Shown piece after piece: positions 1-6,774 of a stretch of DNA of 8,489 bases. The translations under genes were made by a program, and so were the position numbers. How positions within the stretch are numbered: the first letter of the stretch is position 1; every line of letters begins with the position of its first letter. The notes below the pieces were generated by a model. That model was given only the letters and a program-made list of their open reading frames with translations. It searched no databases and had not been told where the DNA came from. The DNA is from Duncaniella sp. (GTDB lineage: Bacteria > Bacteroidota > Bacteroidia > Bacteroidales > Muribaculaceae): positions 1-8,489 of the forward strand of contig JAFLRW010000078.1 of assembly GCA_022511285.1 (NCBI GenBank), written 5' to 3'.

Positions 1-1
1 C

Positions 2-91
2 ACGACTATACCAACGCAAGGCAAATGGACCTATGTGAAACCACACCGGGTCAACGTTCCAGGTGACAAAGTCAAGCATAACCGATTTTGA
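2..91 (+). CDS. C-terminal end of an unrecognised protein (partial, cut by window edge)
   Basis: One + strand frame is open from the window edge to a TGA at 89-91 and encodes 29 residues ending in VPGDKVKHNRF. The peptide is basic, with no hydrophobic stretch and ordinary codon use for the neighbourhood. The other two forward frames hit stops earlier (TGA at 38 and 64), which favours this frame. The tail has a QGKWTYVKPHRVNVPG stretch that looks like the end of a folded soluble domain, but I do not recognise the family. It is read in the same direction as the DUF695 gene but 107 bases separate them, and a candidate promoter lies in the gap, so it is probably the last gene of a preceding unit. 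Being so short, it could still be a chance open frame. Confidence 0.5.
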   Translation, partial: TTIPTQGKWTYVKPHRVNVPGDKVKHNRF

Positions 92-151
92 ATATATGTT
101 AAAAACGGCACAAAATTAGTCCAAAAAGCCCGCAATATCAAGAATTTTCAC

Positions 152-159
152 TAAATTTG
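152..159 (+). promoter_or_regulatory. Candidate Bacteroidetes-type -7 promoter element (TAAATTTG)
   Basis: TAAATTTG matches the Bacteroidetes sigma-ABfr -7 consensus TAnnTTTG. It lies 39 bases upstream of the ATG at 199, which would give a leader of about 30 bases. No clear TTTG -33 element is visible at the usual 19-21 base spacing, so the promoter is either weak, dependent on an activator, or fortuitous. If real, it would drive the DUF695 gene and possibly the glycosyltransferase block behind it, since I see no equally good box upstream of 674. Confidence 0.45.
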
Positions 160-198
160 CGTAATTTTAACAGTTATACTACTAATAACCAACCTATT

Positions 199-630
199 AT
201 GATTTGGTGGACAGCTCCGGCCGAGAGCGACGAAACAGGACGCACCATCTTAGTGACCGGACGAAAGGATATAGAGCAATTCCGCGCTAATCACAGATTC
301 AATATCCGGGTAGAGGTGACTTGGGACTACTCCGCAGAGGCCTCTCCCGGCGGAATGCCCTCCGAGGAGACTGCCAGGCTGATGGAGCAGGTGCAAGAGA
401 CCTTGCAGAAGGAATTCACTCGCGACCCAGTGGCAGTGCTCACCGGCATATTCACCGGCGACGGCAAGAGAGACTGGGTGTTTTACACTCTCTCGACCCA
501 CATTTTCGGGCGCAAAATCAACGAACTCCTGGCCCCCTATCCACTACTTCCGCTCACCATCTACTGCGAAAATGACCCCGACTGGGAAGCCTACGACGAA
601 ATGGCCCAAGCCGAAATAAAAATAGATTGA
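199..630 (+). CDS. DUF695 domain-containing protein
   Basis: This encodes a 143-residue soluble, acidic protein with no signal peptide or membrane helix, so probably cytoplasmic. The pattern fits the DUF695 family: a short N-terminal strand region (MIWWTAP), an R-V-E-V-T-W strand near residues 37-42, a helix around 55-72 (SEETARLMEQVQETL), then G-I-F-T-G-D-G-K-R-D-W-V-F-Y around 83-96 and the C-terminal N-D-P-D-W-E-A-Y signature near 125-132. DUF695 proteins are about this long, and no biochemical function is established for them; some are fused to RraB-like or DUF2314-like domains. I chose the ATG at 199 because the family's Trp-rich strand begins right there. A TTG at 157 in the same frame would add 14 low-complexity Asn/Thr residues and would overlap the candidate -7 box. 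The following glycosyltransferase gene starts 43 bases downstream. Family call is from motif memory, not a search. Confidence 0.75.
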   Translation: MIWWTAPAESDETGRTILVTGRKDIEQFRANHRFNIRVEVTWDYSAEASPGGMPSEETARLMEQVQETLQKEFTRDPVAVLTGIFTGDGKRDWVFYTLSTHIFGRKINELLAPYPLLPLTIYCENDPDWEAYDEMAQAEIKID

Positions 631-673
631 CCACATCGCTACAGATATTCACCCACACACGCACCTGACAAAA

Positions 674-1678
674 ATGCAAGACCATTCCAATATACAGACA
701 CTCACACCTCGCACATTTGAAGGACGCAAACCAAAAGTCTCCGTCCTGATACCAATGTATAACGAAGAGGCAAGTCTCGACAATCTATTTCACCGCGTAA
801 ACTCCGTGATCGACACCTTACCTCAATATGATTGGGAGATATTATTAGTCAACGACGGTTCACGCGACCACTCTCTGCTTATAGCAATCCGGCTGCATTT
901 GTCAGACCCGCGGTGGCACTACCTTGACCTGTCGCGCAACTGGGGCAAGGAGACGGCAATGATGGCGGGAATTGACTATGTGACAGGCGACTGTATGATA
1001 ATTATGGATGCCGACCTGCAACATCCGCCGGAGGCATTCCCCCTGATGCTCGACGAGTGGATGAAAGGCTACGACGACATCTATGGCCATCGCCTCACCC
1101 GCGGCAAAGAGCCTTGGCTACGGCGCAAATTATCTATGCTGTATTACAATATTTTGGAGCGCTCCACCCGCCAACCGGTGTTGAAAAACGTTGGCGACTT
1201 TCGCTGCCTTGACTCCATTTGCATTGAGGCCCTGCGCCGCCTGCCCGAGAGCCAGCGATACACAAAAGGCCTTTTCAGCTGGATTGGATTTCGTAAAACA
1301 TCCGTGCCGTTCGAACAGGAAGAACGCACCGAAGGCGAAACGAAATGGAACTTTCTGTCCCTGCTCAATTTAGCCATCGAAGGGCTCACAAGCTACACCA
1401 CCGCCCCTCTGCGCATAGCCTCCGTTGCAGGCCTCACCGTGTCGGTCCTCGCATTCATATATATGATATATGTGTTGGTTAAAACCATAATATGGGGCGA
1501 CAGCGTGCAAGGATTCCCCACACTGCTCATAGTGCTCCTGCTCCTTGGCGGACTGATACTGCTCGCTCTCGGCATAATAGGGGAATACATCGGCCGCATC
1601 TTCATCGAAACCAAACGCCGCCCCGGATATTTTGTTCGCGACTATGACGGCACCATACAGAACCCTCGGAATAAATAA
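674..1678 (+). CDS. GtrB/DPM1-like polyprenyl-phosphate glycosyltransferase (GT2, membrane-anchored)
   Basis: A 334-residue family 2 glycosyltransferase with the layout of GtrB, ArnC and bacterial DPM1-like enzymes, which transfer a sugar from a nucleotide donor to undecaprenyl phosphate on the cytoplasmic face. The GT-A domain occupies about residues 20-235: V-S-V-L-I-P-M-Y-N-E-E at 22-32, V-N-D-G-S at 59-63, L-S-R-N-W-G-K-E at 86-93, the metal-binding M-D-A-D-L-Q at 111-116, R-x-x-R-G-K-E-P-W-x-R around 140-151, G-D-F-R at 174-177 and the acceptor-side K-W-N at 224-226. Two C-terminal membrane helices follow at about 250-272 and 282-308, then a basic tail with K-R-R-P-G-Y. Length and the two-helix tail match GtrB-type proteins. 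The donor sugar cannot be read from sequence (glucose is usual for GtrB). Only 3 bases separate it from the next gene, a putative partner transferase, so the two are almost certainly cotranscribed. No Shine-Dalgarno is visible before the ATG, as usual in Bacteroidetes. Confidence 0.9.
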   Translation: MQDHSNIQTLTPRTFEGRKPKVSVLIPMYNEEASLDNLFHRVNSVIDTLPQYDWEILLVNDGSRDHSLLIAIRLHLSDPRWHYLDLSRNWGKETAMMAGIDYVTGDCMIIMDADLQHPPEAFPLMLDEWMKGYDDIYGHRLTRGKEPWLRRKLSMLYYNILERSTRQPVLKNVGDFRCLDSICIEALRRLPESQRYTKGLFSWIGFRKTSVPFEQEERTEGETKWNFLSLLNLAIEGLTSYTTAPLRIASVAGLTVSVLAFIYMIYVLVKTIIWGDSVQGFPTLLIVLLLLGGLILLALGIIGEYIGRIFIETKRRPGYFVRDYDGTIQNPRNK

Positions 1679-1681
1679 CCA

Positions 1682-3367
1682 ATGACAAAGTCACCGCGCT
1701 TCACCCCCGCCCGCATCATAATCATACTCACACTTCTCTCTGCCGGACTTTTCACCTATCTCCGCTCCCACTATAGAGAACTTGTACTTGATGAGATTAC
1801 ATATCAATACGTGATTGAGACAGACCATTATAAAGGATTCTTTCTTGATCCTATCCTCCACAATCGCATTGAGACCCTCAGTGACGTATTTCGCTCGCAA
1901 GTAAACCATTATATTTATGGGAATGGGCGCGCGTTGGTTCACATCATTGAGCAAATCTTCTCCGGAGTGCTTCCCATGGAACTCTACTTTGTATTAGGAG
2001 CGTTTATGATGATGGGACTGATTGTCGCGACTATCAGATTATGTGTTCCAACGGTGCAACGGCAGAATCCGCTATGGTGGTTGGCAACAACCATTGCAAT
2101 AATGTATCTTTTCCCCTATATACATAGAATATGGTATAGTATCAACTACTCGTGTAATTATTTGATACCGGCACTCTTGGGGACTGTCGTATTGCTTTTC
2201 TTCAAACAGATGGAGAATCATACTCCTCGAAAGTGGCAGATGTTTTTTATTGCGACATTAAGTTTTCTCTTTGGAGCTACACATGAAGGATTCTCCATTC
2301 CATTGGGCGGAGGCCTATTTTTTTACTATCTTATAAATCGCAAAGAATTCCTTAGATGTGGATGGTGTATTGTCATCCCAATGTATCTTGGAATACTCTC
2401 AATGTTATTATCTCCGGGCAACTGGGCGCGAGCAGCAAGCACTCAGGCTGAATATGTATCTCCGATAGTGACACTCATCACACATATTTCAGTCGGTATA
2501 TCTTGGTTAGTAGAAGTGCCTATGTTTTGGGTTATGATTTTTGCCATCTTTGCAGCAAAGGTCTTTTATAAAATTAGTCTTAAGGCACTTCTTAAAACAG
2601 AGAGACTGATCTCTACATTATCCTTAAGTTTATTATGTGGATTAGTGTTTTATATCATCATTTATGCATATAGCTATGCTTATACCTCATTAGCACTATT
2701 TATGCTGTTCATCACATTGCGCATATTTGTATCAATTCCTTATAGACTAAACCTATCTTGTCGTAGACTCATTACCATTTCTTCAGCTCTATTAGGTTTA
2801 TTTATTATTAGTCAAGGGTTGATTGCAAAGGACAGTCGGCTGATGGCAATGTACCAGCGAGATATGATAGAACGCTATATAGCCTCCGAAAGTGGCGTCG
2901 TGCTCAATGACCCTCCCAAACTGCCATTTTATACCCATCCGTTTGTCACGATATGGCCTATATATAGAAATTATCCAATCAATGAACTACCATTTTCTGC
3001 CGCATACAGTGAATACCGAAAAGGCTGCTATATTCTAAATCCACAAGAATATGAGGTTGTGACCGGAAACATTAACAAATTTGAGAAATGTCCCGGCGGA
3101 ACCCCCTTTGTACAGGCAGGGAGATATTTTTGGGCTGAGCTTGATTCATTAGGGGCTGATACATCTGGGTTTGTATTTAATTATTTCCCTGTAGATTTTT
3201 ATCATAGGAATGCCCCGCTTATCCTAAGATTTCGCTTTGCTTTATCGCCTGATAGATATCCCCTTACTGAGTATGCGACAGCAGATACTGTTAAGTTAGG
3301 GCATAAAGATTTTGTAATCATACCTATACCTGAGATCCGCAAAGTGAAAGCCATTACGCGTAAATAA
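1682..3367 (+). CDS. DUF6056-like polytopic membrane protein, putative GT-C-type glycosyltransferase (paralogue 1)
   Basis: A 561-residue integral membrane protein, first of three tandem paralogues. An N-terminal helix (about 12-27) is followed by S-H-Y-R-E-L and an acidic pair D37-E38, then an extracytoplasmic loop with N-H-Y-I-Y-G-N-G-R (75-83) and V-H-I-I-E-Q. Roughly nine more helices follow, at about 101-122, 130-148, 159-176, 186-217, 227-245, 262-296, 310-333, 336-352 and 363-382. Conserved motifs include Y-S-I-N-Y-S-C-N-Y (152-160) and H201-E202 in or near a membrane helix. Residues 383-561 form a soluble tail with P-G-G-T-P-F-V-Q-A-G (471-480) and a terminal I-R-K-V-K. An acidic pair in the first extracytoplasmic loop is typical of GT-C enzymes using polyprenyl-phosphate sugars, and the GtrB-like gene 3 bases upstream supports that role. 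I assign DUF6056 from remembered family appearance. The first ~110 bases of the gene look more GC-rich than its middle. Function is inferred; a flippase or polymerase role is not excluded. Confidence 0.75.
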   Translation: MTKSPRFTPARIIIILTLLSAGLFTYLRSHYRELVLDEITYQYVIETDHYKGFFLDPILHNRIETLSDVFRSQVNHYIYGNGRALVHIIEQIFSGVLPMELYFVLGAFMMMGLIVATIRLCVPTVQRQNPLWWLATTIAIMYLFPYIHRIWYSINYSCNYLIPALLGTVVLLFFKQMENHTPRKWQMFFIATLSFLFGATHEGFSIPLGGGLFFYYLINRKEFLRCGWCIVIPMYLGILSMLLSPGNWARAASTQAEYVSPIVTLITHISVGISWLVEVPMFWVMIFAIFAAKVFYKISLKALLKTERLISTLSLSLLCGLVFYIIIYAYSYAYTSLALFMLFITLRIFVSIPYRLNLSCRRLITISSALLGLFIISQGLIAKDSRLMAMYQRDMIERYIASESGVVLNDPPKLPFYTHPFVTIWPIYRNYPINELPFSAAYSEYRKGCYILNPQEYEVVTGNINKFEKCPGGTPFVQAGRYFWAELDSLGADTSGFVFNYFPVDFYHRNAPLILRFRFALSPDRYPLTEYATADTVKLGHKDFVIIPIPEIRKVKAITRK

Positions 3368-3403
3368 AGAATTACTTTTATCCCTGTCGTATATATTAAG
3401 ACC

Positions 3404-5083
3404 GTGAACATTTCAACTCGCCGCATTTCTACGGCTCAAGTGATAATTATATTCTGTCTTTTAACTGCCGGAATCTTTACCTTCCTCCGCTCTCACTATA
3501 GAGAATTATCCGGGGATGATATTTTATATTCATTTGTTCTTAACACCGATCATTATGGTGGTTACTGGAAAGATGAAATTCTAACAGAGCAGATTTCCAA
3601 CATATCACAGATATTTGACTCTCAGGCCAATCATTATGTATATGGCAACGGCAGATATATGGTTCATTTTATCGAACAATTATTTACTGGAGTCATCGGA
3701 CTCGATGCCTATAATATCTTGGGAGCATTGATGATGATGGGAATGATTATAGGAATTGTGTTACTTAGCATTCCAAAATCGAACAGAGGGAATCCAATTT
3801 GGTGGTTACTAACTGTGATTGCATTGATGTATGCGTTTCCATATCCTGACAGATTGTGGTATTCAATTAATATGTCTTGCAACTATCTGATTCCATCGTT
3901 CCTGCTAATCCTCACATTAATATTTCTACGCATTATCAATAATCCGGACTCCACTAATGGGATGATGGCACTTGCGGCAATTATCTCATTTATGTGTGGC
4001 GCCAGCCACGAAGCATTTGCACTTCCTCTAACCGGCGCTGTTTGGGTATATTACATCTTCCATTTTTCAAAATTTCGCAGTCGAGGCTGGATTATAGCAT
4101 TACCTCTTGCCATTGGCTCATTGACCATCTTGGCATCGCCAGGCAATTGGAGCCGCGTGGCAATATACCAAAATGAAGGCAGTTTTATTTCAAATACAAT
4201 TCAACACATTTTCATATCTCTAAACACATTGATAGAAACCCCAATTGTTTGGATCTTTCTTATTGTCACAATTATAGTAAGAATATGTATCGGTCGAAAA
4301 ATTTGGAAGATTTTCTCCAATCGACCTATCGAAACCCTAACTATAGTATTCGGAGTGTGTTTTCTTGCTATGATTAATGCTTGGAGCTATGCTTACACGC
4401 CAGTCTATTTGATTGTATTTATCCTCTCTCTAAATAAGCTTTCAACTCTTAAATTCCTAAAAACCACAAATGGGCGACTAATAGCTATTTGCTGGATTGG
4501 ATTAGCCGGAGTTTTTTCTTGTCAAATATTAATTGCTGCTAATTGTTGTAAGATGAGTAATTACCAGCGTAGATTAATTGAAGAATATAAACATTCTCGA
4601 ACAGGTATTATTCTTAATAATCCTCCTAAAGTAGATGCATTTACTAAGACTTACGTTACTATATGGCCAAAAGAACAGGGCACAGATGTAATAGACCTTA
4701 ACTTTTCCGCAGCTTATGGCGAGTATACCAAACCAATGTACTTATTGGCTCCTGACGAATATCAGGTAATTACAGAAGGAACAACTCAATTAAACAAAAT
4801 GCCGGGCGGCTCCCCGTTTGTCAAGGCCGGGCGGTTTTATTGGGCTGAAATTGAGTCGCTTGATTCGACAACTCAAGGGTTTGAACTGGAATATCGCCCT
4901 GTTGATTTCAATCATGCAACCGCTCCATTCTTATTAAGACTAAAATTTGCCTTGTCACCTGGTGCATATCCTTCTCGCGACAAGGCGGAAACTGATACAA
5001 TCACCATAGGCAACCGAACTTTCCTACGCATCCGGGTGCCTGACATCAGAAAGGTGAAGAGCATTAAAGCTTTACAGAATTAG
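3404..5083 (+). CDS. DUF6056-like polytopic membrane protein, putative GT-C-type glycosyltransferase (paralogue 2)
   Basis: A 559-residue paralogue of the genes on either side and the most divergent of the three in its membrane part. It has the same plan: helix at about 13-29, S-H-Y-R-E-L, the acidic pair as D38-D39 (the neighbours have Asp-Glu), N-H-Y-V-Y-G-N-G-R at 76-84, Y-S-I-N-M-S-C-N-Y at 153-161, H202-E203 (but H-E-A-F-A-L-P where the others have H-E-G-x-S-I-P), then several more helices and a soluble tail with P-G-G-S-P-F-V-K-A-G and I-R-K-V-K near the end. The start is a GTG at 3404. No in-frame ATG precedes the first helix, and this start lines the N terminus up with paralogue 1. 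A 36-base A/T-rich gap separates it from the previous stop and contains no clear promoter or hairpin. The differing loops suggest a different acceptor or sugar from its neighbours, which is inference. Confidence 0.75.
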   Translation: MNISTRRISTAQVIIIFCLLTAGIFTFLRSHYRELSGDDILYSFVLNTDHYGGYWKDEILTEQISNISQIFDSQANHYVYGNGRYMVHFIEQLFTGVIGLDAYNILGALMMMGMIIGIVLLSIPKSNRGNPIWWLLTVIALMYAFPYPDRLWYSINMSCNYLIPSFLLILTLIFLRIINNPDSTNGMMALAAIISFMCGASHEAFALPLTGAVWVYYIFHFSKFRSRGWIIALPLAIGSLTILASPGNWSRVAIYQNEGSFISNTIQHIFISLNTLIETPIVWIFLIVTIIVRICIGRKIWKIFSNRPIETLTIVFGVCFLAMINAWSYAYTPVYLIVFILSLNKLSTLKFLKTTNGRLIAICWIGLAGVFSCQILIAANCCKMSNYQRRLIEEYKHSRTGIILNNPPKVDAFTKTYVTIWPKEQGTDVIDLNFSAAYGEYTKPMYLLAPDEYQVITEGTTQLNKMPGGSPFVKAGRFYWAEIESLDSTTQGFELEYRPVDFNHATAPFLLRLKFALSPGAYPSRDKAETDTITIGNRTFLRIRVPDIRKVKSIKALQN

Positions 5084-5097
5084 ATCTCGCTAATCTT

Positions 5098-6756
5098 ATG
5101 AAACGTGCATTAATTATTTTAACCCTTCTTGCTGCCGGGATATTTACGTATCTCCGTTCACATTACAGAGAATTGATAATGGATGAAATTGTATACCAAT
5201 ATGTTCTTGACACAGATCATTATGGGGGCTATTGGGAGAATAACGGTCTGCACACACATATTCATACTATTGGCGATGTCATAAACTCACAAATGAATCA
5301 TTATATATATGCCAATGGCCGAATCTTAGTCCATTTTATTGAGCAAACCTTCTCAGGAGTGCTTCCAATGGAGTTATATTTCGTGATTGGGGGACTATTA
5401 ATGATTGTTCTGATATGGAGCATAGTGTATCTTGGCGTCCCGGCTCCACAACGAGGCAATCCTTGGTGGTGGATGATGACTGTTGTCGCTGTAATGTACC
5501 TATTTCCGTATACTCATAGACTTTGGTATTCAATTAATTATTCTTGTAATTATTTGATACCCGCTGTACTGATGACAATAACGTTAATACTGTTTCAACG
5601 ACTTAATTCAGGAGAGGTAAGTAGATGGCAAAAAGCATTGACAGCGTTGGTTGCACTTATGTTTGGAGCAAGCCATGAGGGATATTCCATTCCTATTGGC
5701 GGTGGGTTCTTCTTCTACTACATCTCCCACCTCAAAGAGCTGCGCCGTAACGGATGGATAATAGTCGTGCCGATGTATATCGGAATTTTGAGTATGGTTT
5801 TGGCCCCTGGAAATTTTTCAAGATTTTTATTAGTTGATAAAAATAGTAGTGAATCATTTCTACCATATATTTTGAGCCGCTTATCTTATTATTTTTATTA
5901 TATTTCCGAATTTCCATTGGTATGGGTGAGCCTTGTAATTATAATTTGGCTAAAATTTAAATCCCATCTATCATTTAAGTCACTTTATAATAGCGATTTA
6001 TTATTCAGAATTCTATTTATTAGCCTATTGTGGGGTCAGGTATTTTATTTTGTTATACATGCATATTCATATGCATACACTTCATTAATGCTAATTGTTC
6101 TAATTCTTACGCTGAAGGTTCTGTACCCGGTTGTAAACTCACATTTAAATAAAATAGGGCTTGTGGCTTATGTTTGTGTATTGCTTTTATTTATAACCAG
6201 TCAAGGTTTTATAACAAGAGACAGTCGAATAATGGCCAACTACCAACACGAGTTGATTGAGGATTATATAGACTCTGAAGATGGAATTATGCTTAACAAC
6301 CCTCCGGAGTTGCCATTCTATACTCGTCCGTTTGTTACGACGTGGCCGGTAGTAGATTGGCTGAATTTCAGAGATATAGTATTATCAGGTGCCTACAGTG
6401 GCTATAGCAAACCTTTCTATCTGCTTGAACCCAATGTTTATAAAGTAGTCACTGAGGGTACACTTTGCCTGACGAAGATACCGGGTGGAACCCCGTTTGT
6501 CCAAGCCGGGGAATTTTATTGGGCAGAGCTGGATTCGCTTGAGCCATCAGTGAAAAGATATGAATTGGAGTATCTGCCTGTTGATTTCAATCATACAACC
6601 GCACCACTCTTCCTAAGGGTGAAGTTTGCTTTGTCGCCGGAGTCTTATCCTTCGTTAGAAATGGCTCAACTCGATACAATGACCATTGGGAAAAGAACGT
6701 TTGTGAATATACCTATCCCCAAAATACGCAAAGTCAAAGCTATTAGAGCAATCTGA
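5098..6756 (+). CDS. DUF6056-like polytopic membrane protein, putative GT-C-type glycosyltransferase (paralogue 3)
   Basis: A 552-residue paralogue starting at an ATG 14 bases after the previous stop, so probably cotranscribed. Its N terminus is about nine residues shorter than the others: the first helix begins almost at once (A-L-I-I-L-T-L-L), followed by S-H-Y-R-E-L and D29-E30. Next come N-H-Y-I-Y-A-N-G-R (67-75), Y-S-I-N-Y-S-C-N-Y (144-152), H193-E194 and a total of about ten helices. The soluble tail carries P-G-G-T-P-F-V-Q-A-G and ends I-R-K-V-K-A-I-R-A-I. The membrane half is closest to paralogue 1 (shared G-V-L-P-M-E-L-Y-F-V and H-E-G-x-S-I-P-x-G-G-G), whereas the C-terminal domain is closer to paralogue 2 (shared E-L-E-Y-x-P-V-D-F-N-H). 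Around 5695-5775 the base composition rises in GC compared with the very A/T-rich stretches either side. The same GT-C-like role is inferred as for the other two. It ends 18 bases short of the convergent histidine kinase gene. Confidence 0.75.
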   Translation: MKRALIILTLLAAGIFTYLRSHYRELIMDEIVYQYVLDTDHYGGYWENNGLHTHIHTIGDVINSQMNHYIYANGRILVHFIEQTFSGVLPMELYFVIGGLLMIVLIWSIVYLGVPAPQRGNPWWWMMTVVAVMYLFPYTHRLWYSINYSCNYLIPAVLMTITLILFQRLNSGEVSRWQKALTALVALMFGASHEGYSIPIGGGFFFYYISHLKELRRNGWIIVVPMYIGILSMVLAPGNFSRFLLVDKNSSESFLPYILSRLSYYFYYISEFPLVWVSLVIIIWLKFKSHLSFKSLYNSDLLFRILFISLLWGQVFYFVIHAYSYAYTSLMLIVLILTLKVLYPVVNSHLNKIGLVAYVCVLLLFITSQGFITRDSRIMANYQHELIEDYIDSEDGIMLNNPPELPFYTRPFVTTWPVVDWLNFRDIVLSGAYSGYSKPFYLLEPNVYKVVTEGTLCLTKIPGGTPFVQAGEFYWAELDSLEPSVKRYELEYLPVDFNHTTAPLFLRVKFALSPESYPSLEMAQLDTMTIGKRTFVNIPIPKIRKVKAIRAI

Positions 6757-6774
6757 TTTTTCGCCGACCTTCAA

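Noticed and set aside
157..198. N-terminal extension of the DUF695 gene from a TTG at 157
   Set aside because: It adds 14 Asn/Thr-rich residues not expected for the family, and it overlaps the candidate -7 box. The ATG at 199 sits at the start of the first predicted strand.
92..198. Terminator or small RNA in the first intergenic gap
   Set aside because: No stable inverted repeat or T run is visible, only A/T-rich sequence with one -7-like box.
1455..1472. A/T palindrome-like run (tatatatgatatatg)
   Set aside because: It is inside the GT2 coding region and encodes part of a membrane helix (F-I-Y-M-I-Y-V). It has no repeat copies or adjacent signal.
1393..1614. 73-residue - strand frame within the GT2 gene
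   Set aside because: It is antisense to the two C-terminal membrane helices of a clear gene, with no start context or homology of its own.
3368..3403. Possible internal promoter in the 36-base gap before paralogue 2 (TACTTTTA at about 3373)
   Set aside because: It misses the final G of TAnnTTTG, and I see no -33 element at the right spacing. A/T-rich intergenic DNA gives such matches by chance.
1682..6756. Tandem DNA repeat or recent duplication of the three membrane genes
   Set aside because: Nucleotide identity is confined to short blocks of about 15-20 bases with scattered third-position changes. These are old paralogues rather than a fresh duplication.
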